Below are positions 1 through 10,487 of a stretch of DNA of 64,000 nt, one piece after another. Source of the DNA: JAXLSZ01 sp046330315 (lineage in GTDB: Bacteria > Actinomycetota > Thermoleophilia > Solirubrobacterales > 70-9); assembly GCA_046330315.1 (NCBI GenBank), contig JAXLSZ010000007.1, forward strand, positions 248,001-312,000. The letters run 5' to 3'. Each line of letters starts with the position of its first letter. The stretch's first letter is position 1. The position numbers and the translations under genes were made by a program. The notes beneath the pieces are model-generated. The model had not been told where the DNA came from. It made no database searches and saw nothing but the letters and a program-made list of their open reading frames with translations.

Positions 1-66
1 CCTGCCCGCCCGCCCCGGGTGTCACCTGCGCACCCCCAGGCCCGTCGTGCCTGCTCGCCTCGCCGC

Positions 67-2193
67 TCACCGGCTGCCGCGACCCTTTCGCCCGCGCCTC
101 GCCTTCGGGGTGATCTCCTCCGTGGAGCGCGCGATCCCCACCATCTGCTGGTTGGTGAGCGTCTGCAGGAGGCTGTTGGCGACCCAGTAGGTGTTGTCGC
201 CCTGATGCCAGGCCACCAGCCTGACCCGGTCGCCGTCGTAGTAGACGTCGAAGTCGCGACCGCCGTAGGTGATCGTCTCGCTCGGGCCGGAGAGGATCGG
301 CGGGTCGCCCCACCCCCGGATTCCCTGCAGGCCGAAGTAGTCGCCCTGGGGAAGCTGGAGGGTCATCCGGTAGGCCCCGTGGATGTCGCCCCCGGTGTCC
401 CGCAGGTGGTAGGCACGCGGGTTCTGGATGTGCTCGTAGGAGGAGTTGGAGACCAAGTACGAGCCGGAGGGAAGCCTGGTCGGATAGAAGACTCCGAACC
501 CGGGCCCGACCTTCCGGGCCACCGCCTCGCCGGCCAGCTTGCCGGCGGTCGGCTCGGGGACAAGCCCGTCGTCGCCGGGGGCCTTCGACTTGTGCTTCTT
601 CTTCCGCTTCTTCTTGATGTCGAGGGAGCCCCTGGGACCGCCGCTCGGCTGCAGGTTGAGGAACTGGTTCACCGCCTTGCGTATCGCCGACCTCGACGCG
701 TACACGTAGCTCGGCCCGAGCACCGCCGGGAAGTGCACCTCCTTGATGGAGGCCCCCCTTGCCTCGAAGAACAGCTTCAGCACGTCGAGGAAGTCCCCGC
801 CGCTGTTGATGTCGGAAGTCGTGTAGGTGGTGAAGATCTTGATCAGCTTCGGGTAGTCGCCGACCAGGGTCGAGAGCGGCACCCTCTGCCGCGCCTCGCG
901 CAGGAAGTCCTGCTGGCGCGCCGAGCGGACCAGGTCGGTGTCGGTGTGTCTGTAGCGGACGTAGGCGAGGGCGTCCTTTCCGCAGAGGCGCTGGTAGCCG
1001 GCCTTGATGTTGATCTCGGAGTACTGCTCCGAGGGCGGCACCCCCTCGTTGGAATGGAAATAGCGGCGGTCGACGTCGGTCCAGACGCAGCCGATCGCGT
1101 CGACGGCCCGCACGAACCCGAGGAAGTCCACGTTGACGACGTGGTTGAACTGCAACCCCGTCAGACGCTTGACCATCTGCAGGGTCAGCTTCGGGCCTCC
1201 GTAGGTATATGCGGCGTTGAACTTGTTGATCCCGTAGCCGGGGATGTCCACCTTGAGGTCCCGGGGAATCGACATCAGGGCGATCCGCGACTGGCCCGGG
1301 TCGAGTCGCAGCATCATGGTGGTGTCCGAGCGGCCGGGATCGCCCGGCGTGCCGGCCCGCTTGTCGGAGCCGAGGATGAGGATGTTCTGCGGTCCGCCGT
1401 CGTAGGGCTGGAGGATCGGGCTGAGCTGCCTCTGGAGCTTGCCCCCGTGCCCGAGGGCGTCGGCGATGTCGTCGAGGTAGAGCAGGATGCTGGAGGCGGT
1501 CGCCGCCGCGATCGCGACGACGATCGTGAAGGCGGCGAGGCTGAACCGCCACCAGTAACGCTTCGGCCTCGGAGCCGGCTCGGGGTCGCCATCGGGAGGC
1601 GGCTTGCCGAAGGCGACCGGGAGGGGCGCGGTGACCGCCGGGGGCGGCGGAACGGCGCCGGGCGGAGCGGCGGCCGGAGGCGGTGGGGCGGGCGGCGGAG
1701 GCAGCGCGGCGGCCGCCACGACCTCGGTCGGGGCCCCGGGCTCGGCGGCCTGCTGGTCGGCCTCGGCGGGCCGCTCCTGTTCGGCGGGGGTTTCGGCGGG
1801 GGCCTCGGGCTCGGCGGCCTGCTGGTCGGCCTCGGCGGGCCGCTCCTGTTCGGCGGGGGTTTCGGCGGGGGCCTCGGGCTCGGCGGCCTGCTTGTCGGGG
1901 GCCTCGGCGGGCGCGTACTCGACCGTCTCGCCGGGGTCTGCGACGGGCTCGGCGTCCGCCTGGCCGGCCTCCCGCAGCGCGTCGGCGAACTCCGGATCGA
2001 GGGCCGGGAACTCGCCCGACTCGGGCAGCGGCTGCGGCGGGGGGAGCTGGTCGGGCGGGATCCCCTCGAAGGGCTCCCGAGCCCCCTCGGAGTCGACGCC
2101 CGCCCCGACGGCGAACTGCTCCTCCGTCGGCTGGTCCCGCTCCCCGGGGGCGCCCTCGGGGGCCGGCTCGCGGGGCTCCTCAGGCGGGCTCAT
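67..2193 (-). CDS. LCP (LytR-CpsA-Psr) family cell-wall glycopolymer ligase with long N-terminal extension
   Basis: 708 residues. The first ~210 residues are Pro/Glu/Ala-rich and look disordered and cytoplasmic, including a 23-residue unit repeated in tandem. One membrane helix follows at about 217-239, then an LCP catalytic domain (about 265-425) with the family hallmarks NILILGSDKR, a DTMM-type stretch, SIPRDLKVDIPG and the Arg-rich AYVRYRHTDTD segment. LCP enzymes transfer undecaprenyl-linked glycopolymers (teichoic acid or arabinogalactan type) to peptidoglycan outside the membrane. After a Lys-rich linker, the last ~150 residues form an extra domain that I do not recognise. ATG start; it overlaps the upstream M20 peptidase by 14 nt, so the two are probably co-transcribed. 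The family call is firm; the substrate is unknown. Confidence 0.9.
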   Translation of the reverse strand: MSPPEEPREPAPEGAPGERDQPTEEQFAVGAGVDSEGAREPFEGIPPDQLPPPQPLPESGEFPALDPEFADALREAGQADAEPVADPGETVEYAPAEAPDKQAAEPEAPAETPAEQERPAEADQQAAEPEAPAETPAEQERPAEADQQAAEPGAPTEVVAAAALPPPPAPPPPAAAPPGAVPPPPAVTAPLPVAFGKPPPDGDPEPAPRPKRYWWRFSLAAFTIVVAIAAATASSILLYLDDIADALGHGGKLQRQLSPILQPYDGGPQNILILGSDKRAGTPGDPGRSDTTMMLRLDPGQSRIALMSIPRDLKVDIPGYGINKFNAAYTYGGPKLTLQMVKRLTGLQFNHVVNVDFLGFVRAVDAIGCVWTDVDRRYFHSNEGVPPSEQYSEINIKAGYQRLCGKDALAYVRYRHTDTDLVRSARQQDFLREARQRVPLSTLVGDYPKLIKIFTTYTTSDINSGGDFLDVLKLFFEARGASIKEVHFPAVLGPSYVYASRSAIRKAVNQFLNLQPSGGPRGSLDIKKKRKKKHKSKAPGDDGLVPEPTAGKLAGEAVARKVGPGFGVFYPTRLPSGSYLVSNSSYEHIQNPRAYHLRDTGGDIHGAYRMTLQLPQGDYFGLQGIRGWGDPPILSGPSETITYGGRDFDVYYDGDRVRLVAWHQGDNTYWVANSLLQTLTNQQMVGIARSTEEITPKARRGRKGRGSR
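1741..1900. repeat. In-frame 69-bp tandem repeat inside the LCP gene
   Basis: Two nearly identical 69-bp units start at 1741 and 1810, and a partial third starts at 1879. They encode a 23-residue Glu/Ala/Pro/Gln-rich unit in the disordered cytoplasmic tail. The unit length is a multiple of three, so copy-number change would keep the frame. Confidence 0.85.
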
Positions 2194-3283
2194 CGGCGCG
2201 CTCCCGAAGCCGCTCGGGCAGGGCCCTTACGAATCCGTCCAGCGCCTGCCGGTAGGCCTCCAGGGAGTCGATGGAGACCCACTCCTCGGGCCCGTGATGG
2301 CCGGAGCCCACGGGCCCGAACTCGACCGCCGGGACGCCGGCCCTCAGGAAGGAGACCGCGTCGGAGGCCCCGTCGCGCCCCACGCTGGTCACCGGGTCGA
2401 GGTGATGGACCTCCACCGCCTCGCGAAGGGTGCGGACGTAGACCGAGTCCGTGTCCACGACCGCGGGCGGCCGCCTGAAGGTCGAGAGGACCTCGGTATC
2501 GGGGATCCCGGCGATCTGCTCGAGGATCTCGGCCGGATCCTGGTCCGGCAGGTAGCGGATATCCACGTCCATGACGCATTTGTCGGGAACCTTGTTCAGC
2601 GCGTCCCCGCCCCAGATCCGGCCCAGGTTGATCGAGGGGCGGTCGAAGAGCTCGGAGCTGTGCGCGGCAAACGGTAGCGTCTCGATCCTCCGGAATACGT
2701 CGTAGGCCTTCAACACGGCGTTGTCCCCGAGCCACGGGGTGGCGCCGTGCGCCGCCCTCCCCTCGACCTGCAGGCGCACCGCCTGCACCCCCTTCGCGGC
2801 GACGCCGATGTGCAGGTCGGTGGGCTCGCCGGTGATGGCGAAGTCGCCGGTGAACCCGCTGTCCACCAGGAAATCGCAGCCCCTGTCGCTCTCCTCCTCG
2901 GATTCCTCGTCGCAGACCACCCCGAGGCGGACCCGGATCGCGTCCTGATCAGCGAGCCCCGAGAGGGCCACGAGCATCGCGGCGAGCGCGCCCTTCATGT
3001 CGTAGGCGCCGCGACCGTAGAGGCGATCCCCCTCGCGCCTGGGCTCGAACTGCTCGGGGAAGCCGGGGACGACGTCGAGGTGACCCTGGAAGACGATCGT
3101 CGGGGCGCCAGCCGGCCCGACCTCCGCCATCAGCACGGGGAGGTCGCGGACGGTCTCCGCGCGCGGCTCGATGCCCCGTTCGCGCAGCCAGCCCACGACG
3201 AAAGCCGCCGCCTCCCCCACCGCCTCGGGGGCCGAGGTGTCGAGGGCGATCAGCCGCTCGGCCAGTTCGAGAAGCTCAGGCAC
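2180..3283 (-). CDS. M20 family metallopeptidase (ArgE/DapE/ACY1 type)
   Basis: 367 residues from a GTG start. It carries the di-zinc M20 pattern: GHLDVVPG (first His/Asp), YDMKG (bridging Asp), DEESEEE (catalytic and metal Glu), and a dimerisation domain beginning near AAHGATPW. The family removes acyl or aminoacyl groups from amino acids (acetylornithine or succinyl-diaminopimelate deacylases, cytosolic carboxypeptidases). No residue seen here fixes the substrate, and the neighbours (ATP synthase upstream, LCP protein downstream) do not point to arginine or lysine synthesis. It starts 41 nt behind atpC and probably lies on the same transcript. Its stop overlaps the LCP start. Confidence 0.88.
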   Translation of the reverse strand: MPELLELAERLIALDTSAPEAVGEAAAFVVGWLRERGIEPRAETVRDLPVLMAEVGPAGAPTIVFQGHLDVVPGFPEQFEPRREGDRLYGRGAYDMKGALAAMLVALSGLADQDAIRVRLGVVCDEESEEESDRGCDFLVDSGFTGDFAITGEPTDLHIGVAAKGVQAVRLQVEGRAAHGATPWLGDNAVLKAYDVFRRIETLPFAAHSSELFDRPSINLGRIWGGDALNKVPDKCVMDVDIRYLPDQDPAEILEQIAGIPDTEVLSTFRRPPAVVDTDSVYVRTLREAVEVHHLDPVTSVGRDGASDAVSFLRAGVPAVEFGPVGSGHHGPEEWVSIDSLEAYRQALDGFVRALPERLRERADEPA

Positions 3284-3324
3284 GCGCGGGCCGCCCCCCG
3301 ACGGCGGGAAGGGCTGGGGGCCGG

Positions 3325-3744
3325 CTAGCCACCCTTGGCGATCGCCAGGAAGGCCTCGGCCCGCTCGCGGTCCTTCTCGGCCCGGTCTCGGGCCGCGCTC
3401 TCCTCGGGCGACTCCGAGGCCCGCTGCTCGGCGTCGGCGAGCTCCTGGCGCAGCGTCGCCTCGTCGAGGTCGGCGACGGGGACGGCCTGCTCGATCAGCA
3501 CCTCGGCGTGGTTGCCGAAGACCTGCAGCACCCCGTGGGACTGCGCGTAGCGCCTGGTCTCGGACTCCGAGAGCCGCAGCCGCAGCTCGGTGGGGCGCAG
3601 CAGGGCCATGATCGGGGCGTGGTTGGCGAGGATTCCCACCTCGCCCACCGCGGTGCGGGTGGAGAGCTGCACGACGTCCCCGGCGAACACCGAGCCCTCG
3701 GGGGTGAGGATCTCGACAGAGAATGTGTTCTCGCCGACCGCCAT
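3325..3744 (-). CDS. atpC: F1Fo ATP synthase epsilon subunit
   Basis: 139 residues, the normal length. The N-terminal beta-sandwich is clear (FSVEILTPEGSVFAGDV, GEVGILANHAPIMALL), followed by a C-terminal Ala/Glu/Arg-rich helical hairpin. The subunit belongs to the central stalk; in actinobacteria it restrains ATP hydrolysis. It is the last atp gene of the operon, 18 nt behind atpD, with an ATG start. An imperfect GC hairpin follows near 3290-3325, but the M20 gene begins so close that read-through is likely. Confidence 0.96.
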   Translation of the reverse strand: MAVGENTFSVEILTPEGSVFAGDVVQLSTRTAVGEVGILANHAPIMALLRPTELRLRLSESETRRYAQSHGVLQVFGNHAEVLIEQAVPVADLDEATLRQELADAEQRASESPEESAARDRAEKDRERAEAFLAIAKGG

Positions 3745-3762
3745 CGTCCCTCCGGGCTCCGC

Positions 3763-5190
3763 CTACTCGCCCTTCCGCGAGGCCTCGACGACCTGGTCGA
3801 TCGAGCCCTGCATGTAGAAGGCGCCCTCGGGGACGTCGTCGTGCTCGCCGTCGAGGATCTCGCGGAAGCCGCGGACGGTCTCGGCGACCGGGACGTACTC
3901 GCCGTCGCGGCCGGTGAACTGCGAGGCGACGAAGAACGGCTGCGAGAGGAAGCGCTCGATCTTGCGCGCCCGCGCCACGGTCAGCTTGTCCTCGTCGGAG
4001 AGCTCGTCGATCCCGAGGATCGCGATGATGTCCTGGAGCTCCTTGTAGCGCTGCAGCACCTCCTGGACGTCGGTCGCCGTCCGGTAGTGGTCCTCGCCGA
4101 GGATCTCGGGCTTGAGGATCGTCGAGGTCGAGTCGAGCGGATCGACCGCCGGATAGATCCCCTTCTCGGAGATCGCCCGGTCGAGCACCGTGGTCGCGTT
4201 GAGGTGCGCGAACACCGAGGCCGGGGCGGGGTCGGTGAGGTCGTCGGCGGGAACGTAGATCGCCTGCACCGAGGTCACCGAGCCCTTCGAGGTCGAGGTG
4301 ATCCGCTCCTGCAGCTCGCCCATCTCGGTCTCCAGGGTGGGCTGGTAGCCGACCGCGGAGGGCATCCGCCCGAGCAGCGCCGAGACCTCCGAGCCGGCCT
4401 GCACGAAACGGAAGATGTTGTCGATGAACAGCAGCACGTCCTGGCCGCCGACCTCGCGGAAGTACTCGGCCATGGTGAGGCCGGAGAGGGCGACCCGCAG
4501 GCGCGCGCCGGGCGGCTCGTTCATCTGGCCGAAGACCAGCATCGTCTTCTCGATCACCCCGGACTCGGTCATCTCCAGCCAGAGGTCGTTGCCCTCGCGC
4601 GAGCGCTCGCCGACACCGCAGAAGGCCGAAAGCCCCTCGTGCTCCTCGGCGATCGAGCGGATCAGCTCCTGGATGAGCACCGTCTTGCCGACGCCGGCGC
4701 CGCCGAACAGGCCGACCTTGCCGCCCTTCGCGTAGGGGGCGAGCAGATCGATCACCTTGATCCCGGTCTCGAGGATCTCCTGGGTCGGGGTGAGGTCCTC
4801 GACCTCGGGCGCGGCGCGGTGGATCGGCCAGCGCTCGGTGACCTCGACCTCGGGGCCGTTGTCGATCGGGTCCCCGAGGAGGTTGAAGATCCGGCCCAGC
4901 GTCTGCTCGCCGACCGGGACCGAGATCGGGCCGCCGGTGTCGATCACCTTCGCCCCGCGCTCGAGCCCGTCGGTGGCGTCCATCGCCACGGTCCGGACCC
5001 GGTCGTCGCCGAGGTGCTGCTGGACCTCGCAGACCAGCTCGCGGGTCTCGCCGGTCTCCCCGTCGGTCATCTCCACCTTCAGCGCCGAGTAGATCTCGGG
5101 CAGCCCGTCGGGGAAGACGACGTCGACGACGACGCCTGTCACCTCCTCGACGCGTCCGATGTTTGGCGCGTTTCCGTTCGTCTCAGTCAT
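3763..5190 (-). CDS. atpD: F1Fo ATP synthase catalytic beta subunit
   Basis: 475 residues. It contains the catalytic Walker A GGAGVGKT, the GERSREGND stretch and the conserved LLFIDNIFRF Walker B region. It catalyses ATP synthesis from ADP and phosphate in the alpha3beta3 head. The frame is open 12 codons further upstream to another ATG, but I chose the ATG at 5190 because it follows a GGAAG ribosome binding site and yields the expected short N-terminus (MTETNGNAPNIGRVEEV). The atpG stop lies 16 nt upstream. Sequence is fully conventional. Confidence 0.97.
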   Translation of the reverse strand: MTETNGNAPNIGRVEEVTGVVVDVVFPDGLPEIYSALKVEMTDGETGETRELVCEVQQHLGDDRVRTVAMDATDGLERGAKVIDTGGPISVPVGEQTLGRIFNLLGDPIDNGPEVEVTERWPIHRAAPEVEDLTPTQEILETGIKVIDLLAPYAKGGKVGLFGGAGVGKTVLIQELIRSIAEEHEGLSAFCGVGERSREGNDLWLEMTESGVIEKTMLVFGQMNEPPGARLRVALSGLTMAEYFREVGGQDVLLFIDNIFRFVQAGSEVSALLGRMPSAVGYQPTLETEMGELQERITSTSKGSVTSVQAIYVPADDLTDPAPASVFAHLNATTVLDRAISEKGIYPAVDPLDSTSTILKPEILGEDHYRTATDVQEVLQRYKELQDIIAILGIDELSDEDKLTVARARKIERFLSQPFFVASQFTGRDGEYVPVAETVRGFREILDGEHDDVPEGAFYMQGSIDQVVEASRKGE

Positions 5191-5206
5191 CGCTTCCTTT
5201 CGGGAA

Positions 5207-6127
5207 TCAGCCAAGCGCCTCCGCACCGGCGACTACTTCCAAGATCTCCTGCGTTATCTCCGCCTGCCTGACCCTGTTCATCTCCAGCGTCAGGTCGCTG
5301 ATCATCTTCTCCGCGTTCTCGGAGGCGCTGCGCATCGCGGTCATCCGCGCGCCCAGCTCGGAGGCCGCCGACTCGAGCAGCGCCCGGTAGACCGAGATGT
5401 TGACGTACTCGGGGATCAGCCTGTCCAGCAGCTCCTCGGGCTCGGGCTCGTAGATCCACAGAGAGCGGCTGTGGGCGCGCTCGATCTCGGTCTCGGGCTC
5501 CTCCTCGCCGCCCTCCTCGATCCCCTCGCCGAACACCTCGGCCTGCTGGAGGGGAAGCAGCGTCTGGCGCCGAACGTGCTGGGTGAGGGGCGAGACGTAG
5601 CGGTTGTAGACCAGCTCGACGCGGTCCAGCGACTCGTCCACGTAGCCCGCCGTGAGGTCGCCGCCGATCTCCCGGGCGTTGGCGAAGGCGGGCCGATCGG
5701 TGAACCCGGTGTAGGCGTTCGAGAGCGGCTGCTTGCGGAAGTTGAGGGCCGACTCGCCGCGGCGCCCCACCACCGAGTAGGTGACCTCGATCCCCTGCGC
5801 GGCGGACTCGCGCCCCAGCCGCAGGCCCTCGCGGAGGATGTTCGTGTTGAAGGCCCCGGCCAGCCCGCGGTCCCCGGTGACCAGGAGGATCCCGACGCTG
5901 CGGACCTCCTCGCGCTCGACCAGGACCGGCACGCGGGGGATCTCCCCGGCGTGCTCGGCGGCGAGCCTGGCGATCTTCCGCATCGCCTGCGCGTAGGGGC
6001 GCAGGTCGGCGATCCGCTGCTCGGCGCGCCGCAACCGCGCCGCGGCCACCATCTCCATCGCGCGCGTGATCTTGTGGATGTTCTTCACGCTGGCGATGCG
6101 GTTCCTGACTTCCTTCTGGGTGGCCAT
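5207..6127 (-). CDS. atpG: F1Fo ATP synthase gamma subunit
   Basis: 306 residues. Both coiled-coil ends of the rotor shaft are present: the N-terminus reads NRIASVKNIHKITRAMEMVAA and the C-terminus carries the partner helix. Residues around 195-225 hold an acidic Glu-rich insertion, in the region where mycobacterial gamma subunits also carry an extra loop thought to affect rotation. It sits between atpA (3 nt gap) and atpD (16 nt gap). ATG start. Confidence 0.96.
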   Translation of the reverse strand: MATQKEVRNRIASVKNIHKITRAMEMVAAARLRRAEQRIADLRPYAQAMRKIARLAAEHAGEIPRVPVLVEREEVRSVGILLVTGDRGLAGAFNTNILREGLRLGRESAAQGIEVTYSVVGRRGESALNFRKQPLSNAYTGFTDRPAFANAREIGGDLTAGYVDESLDRVELVYNRYVSPLTQHVRRQTLLPLQQAEVFGEGIEEGGEEEPETEIERAHSRSLWIYEPEPEELLDRLIPEYVNISVYRALLESAASELGARMTAMRSASENAEKMISDLTLEMNRVRQAEITQEILEVVAGAEALG

Positions 6128-6130
6128 GGT

Positions 6131-7756
<1,626 letters not shown>

Positions 7757-7773
7757 CGGTTTCGGGTGCCTCC

Positions 7774-8307
7774 TTACGCCGCCCGGGCGACGCTCTTTCG
7801 AAGTTTCTCCAAGCGATTGCGGATGCTCGCGTCGAGGACCATGCCCCCGACCTGGAGCACGATCCCGCCGAGGATCGCATCGTCGACGCGACTGCTCAGC
7901 TCCACGGTCTGACTGGTCTGCCGCTCGATCTCCTCCCCGATCCGGCCGACCACCGCCGGGTCCAGCTCGACAGCGCTGGTCACCGTCACGTCGAGCTTGC
8001 GGTTCTCCCTCTTCCAGAGGTCGTCGAACTGGCGCTGGATGCGGAAGATCACAGGCATCCGGTGCTTCTCGATCAGCAGGTCGAGGAAGTTCACGAACTC
8101 CCGGTCGGCGCCGGAGACGGCGCGGCGGATGCCCTCCCCCTTCTCCGCCGAGGAGAAGTAGGGGCTGAAGAAGAAGACCTGCATCTCGCGGTTGCCCGAG
8201 AGCGCCGCGGCGAACTCGGCGAGCTCCTCGCGGATCTCGTCCAGCTTGCCCTTCCCCTTGGCGACGTCGAAGAGGGCCTCTGCGTAGACGCGAGCGATCT
8301 CCTCCAC
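7774..8307 (-). CDS. atpH: F1Fo ATP synthase delta subunit
   Basis: 177 residues from a GTG start that shares its first base with the atpF stop codon (TAGTG overlap). This start gives the conserved N-terminus VEEIARVYAEALFDVA; longer readings in this frame only translate atpF out of frame. The C-terminal part has the expected SAVELDP and GGIVLQVGGMVLDASI segments. Delta connects the peripheral b stalk to the alpha3beta3 head. Unlike mycobacteria, the b and delta subunits are encoded separately here and are not fused. Confidence 0.94.
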   Translation of the reverse strand: MEEIARVYAEALFDVAKGKGKLDEIREELAEFAAALSGNREMQVFFFSPYFSSAEKGEGIRRAVSGADREFVNFLDLLIEKHRMPVIFRIQRQFDDLWKRENRKLDVTVTSAVELDPAVVGRIGEEIERQTSQTVELSSRVDDAILGGIVLQVGGMVLDASIRNRLEKLRKSVARAA

Positions 8308-8894
8308 TAGCTCGCCTCTCCGTCGCCGGCGAGCGTCGAGAAGTCCACCTCGCGGAGCGCGTCCTCGACGAGGCGTTGGTGGTCGGCCTCGGTCAGGGTC
8401 TTGCGGGTCACCTTCTCGGTGGCGATCACGGTCAGGTCGGCGACCTCCTTGCGGATCTGCTCGAGGGAGCGGCGGGTCTCCGCCTCGATGTCGCGCCTCG
8501 CGGCCGCGACCAGCTCCTCGCGCTTCTCCTTGCCCTGCACGGTCGCCTCGACGACGGCGTTCTCGGCGGCCTTGCGGGCGCGCGCCGTGATGTCGTCGGC
8601 CTGCTCGCGGGCCTCCTTGAGCCGTTCGCGATACTCCTTGAGGAGCTCGTCGGCCTCCTCGCGCTGGCGCTCCGCGGCGTCGATGTTCTCGCTGATCGCG
8701 TTGGCCCGCTTCTCCAGCGCTTCGCTGATCCGCGGGAAGGCGAACTTGGCCAGCACCCACATCGTCACGCCGAACAGGGCCAGGGTCCAGATCATCAGCC
8801 CCAGGCCCGGCGAGACGAGGAAGCTGCCGCCGGAGTCCTTGGTGACCTCGGCCGCCGTAACGACGGTCGGGACTATTTCCGCGAGGGGCGCCAA
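8307..8894 (-). CDS. atpF: F1Fo ATP synthase b subunit (peripheral stalk)
   Basis: 195 residues. It has one membrane helix (about 28-50, PGLGLMIWTLALFGVTMWVL) and then a long charged coiled coil of Glu, Arg and Ala. It anchors delta and alpha to the membrane. The start is a TTG four nt after the atpE stop; no ATG or GTG lies in frame before the membrane helix and no clear ribosome binding site is visible, so translation is probably coupled to atpE. The stop overlaps the atpH start by one base. Confidence 0.93.
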   Translation of the reverse strand: MAPLAEIVPTVVTAAEVTKDSGGSFLVSPGLGLMIWTLALFGVTMWVLAKFAFPRISEALEKRANAISENIDAAERQREEADELLKEYRERLKEAREQADDITARARKAAENAVVEATVQGKEKREELVAAARRDIEAETRRSLEQIRKEVADLTVIATEKVTRKTLTEADHQRLVEDALREVDFSTLAGDGEAS

Positions 8895-8898
8895 GGGC

Positions 8899-9162
8899 CT
8901 AGAGGAAGAAGGCGATGAGCCCGAAGATGAAGGTGTAGAAGGCGACGGCCTCGGTCAGGGCGAAGCCGAGCCAGCGGATGCTCTGAAGCTCGTCCTTCAT
9001 CTCGGGCTGGCGTGCGACCGACTCGATCTCCTTGCCGAAGATGAAGCCGATGCCGATACCGGCGCCGATCGAGCCGAGCCCGGCTCCGACACCGAGGGCG
9101 ATCGCCTTCCCGGCGTCGGTGATACCGGCGTCGGTGATCGCGGCGATTGGCGTGAGGTCCAT
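8899..9162 (-). CDS. atpE: F1Fo ATP synthase c subunit (rotor ring)
   Basis: 87 residues with two membrane helices and the conserved polar loop ARQPEM. The essential carboxylate is the Glu of FALTEAVAFY in helix 2. Comparison with sodium-type rings: the helix-1 Gln is Ile here (GAGIGIGF), and Ala rather than Ser or Thr follows the Glu, so this ring should carry protons. A strong AAAGGAG ribosome binding site precedes the ATG, as expected for the most abundant subunit. Confidence 0.97.
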   Translation of the reverse strand: MDLTPIAAITDAGITDAGKAIALGVGAGLGSIGAGIGIGFIFGKEIESVARQPEMKDELQSIRWLGFALTEAVAFYTFIFGLIAFFL

Positions 9163-9179
9163 CGGATACTGCTCCTTTG

Positions 9180-10091
9180 CTAGTGGCTTTCGGCGGTCGC
9201 GCCGCCAATGTAGATCGCTGTAAGGGTCGAGAAGATAAAGGCCTGCAGGGTGGCGACAAGCCCGACCTCGAAGATGTAGAAGGCGAACGCCATCGGCGCG
9301 GTCAGCGCCCCGAGCGCCGCGAGGCCGAGCAGCACCGCCAGCCCGCCGCCCATGAACAGCAGCAGCAGGTGGCCGGCCAGGATATTGGCGAAGAGTCGCA
9401 CTGAGAGGGAGATCAGCCGCACGAAGTGGGAGACGACCTCGATCACGAAGATCGCCGCCTTCCCGACCGGGTTCATCTCCTCCAGCCCGGAGGGCAGCCA
9501 GCTCTTCAGGTACGGAAACAGGCCCTTGGACCGCACCCCCTCGTAGTGGTAGGAGATCCACACGACCAGGGTCAGGGCGAGGGGAATCGAGATGTTCGCG
9601 GTGGCCGCGTAGAGCGCAAAGGCGGGGATCTCGATGCCGAAGACGTCGATCGGGTGCTCGGTGTTGATCGGCAGGGGGACGTAGCCGATCATGTTCGAGA
9701 ACCAGATGAAGAAGAAGAGCGCGGCGAGGAAGGGAAACCACTTGGTCGCCAGCCTGGTGTCCTCGATGTTGCCGCCGGTGATGTTGTTGCGGGTCAGATC
9801 GTAGGCCAGCTCGACCATCATCTGAACCTTGTTGGGCTTCTGCTGCATTCGGCGGGAGATCCAGAGCATCGTGCCGATCGTCAGGATGCTGGCCAGGACG
9901 AGGTAGAGCACGACCTTGTTGACGCTGAGGTCGACGCCGCCGAGCTTGACCTCGATCCAGGGCTCGACCTTGAACTCGTCCTGGGGCTTGAAGGCGTCGT
10001 TCTTGCCGGCGCTCCCGAACAGCACTCCCAGCGCGATCGCGAACAGGACATAGAGCCCGACTCCGAGCAGGACCTTGGTCCTGGTCTTCAT
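9180..10091 (-). CDS. atpB: F1Fo ATP synthase a subunit (proton channel)
   Basis: 303 residues with several membrane helices. The essential stator Arg is in SVRLFANILAGH. The N-terminal helix is followed by an extracytoplasmic stretch of about 40 residues before the channel helices begin. It conducts protons past the c ring. The ATG overlaps the preceding small membrane protein by four bases, and atpE follows after 17 nt. Confidence 0.96.
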   Translation of the reverse strand: MKTRTKVLLGVGLYVLFAIALGVLFGSAGKNDAFKPQDEFKVEPWIEVKLGGVDLSVNKVVLYLVLASILTIGTMLWISRRMQQKPNKVQMMVELAYDLTRNNITGGNIEDTRLATKWFPFLAALFFFIWFSNMIGYVPLPINTEHPIDVFGIEIPAFALYAATANISIPLALTLVVWISYHYEGVRSKGLFPYLKSWLPSGLEEMNPVGKAAIFVIEVVSHFVRLISLSVRLFANILAGHLLLLFMGGGLAVLLGLAALGALTAPMAFAFYIFEVGLVATLQAFIFSTLTAIYIGGATAESH

Positions 10092-10456
10092 CGGGAGGGC
10101 TCCCCGGGCTCCATCAGGCGAGCGAAGGCGCGGCCGGCCAGGGAGGCCGTGACCAGCACGACGCCGAGCAGCGCGGCGGCGAGGCCGTCCTCGCGCTCGG
10201 CCAGCCCGCCCACCAGCAGGATCGAGATCGTCACCAGCCAGACCCGGCCCAGGGTGGAGCCGGCGATCAGCCCCAGGGCCGAGCGCCGGTCGCCCTCCGC
10301 CAGGGCGCGGGCGCTGCGCCGCTCGGCCGCGGTCTGCAGGGCGGCCTGGGCGAGCCAGGCGGCGGCGATCACCGCGTAGCCGAGCATCGGCCAGCCGGCG
10401 ATCAGGAAGGCGGGCAGCGCGAGCGCGAGGATCACCAGGTCCGCGTGGCGGACCAC
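10088..10456 (-). CDS. Small membrane protein at the AtpI position
   Basis: 122 residues with about four hydrophobic helices, by position the AtpI (subunit I) homologue often found before atpB. The frame is open up to a TTG at 10528, which would overlap the preceding gene by 41 nt. I prefer the GTG at 10456 because a GGGGAGG ribosome binding site lies 9 nt ahead of it and the overlap disappears. AtpI assists c-ring assembly or magnesium uptake in other bacteria; similarity here is mostly position and topology, so the name is tentative. Its stop overlaps the atpB start (ATGA). Confidence 0.7.
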   Translation of the reverse strand: MVRHADLVILALALPAFLIAGWPMLGYAVIAAAWLAQAALQTAAERRSARALAEGDRRSALGLIAGSTLGRVWLVTISILLVGGLAEREDGLAAALLGVVLVTASLAGRAFARLMEPGEPSR

Positions 10457-10487
10457 CGTCGCCAGCCTCCCCGCCCTGGCGCTCTGC

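Noticed and set aside
1..66. A gene at the left edge
   Set aside because: 66 bases of Pro/Arg-coding GC-rich sequence with no start, stop context or motif to support one.
8899..9162. Sodium-type ATP synthase c ring
   Set aside because: Ile replaces the helix-1 Gln and Ala follows the key Glu, so the sodium ligands are missing; proton type is more likely.
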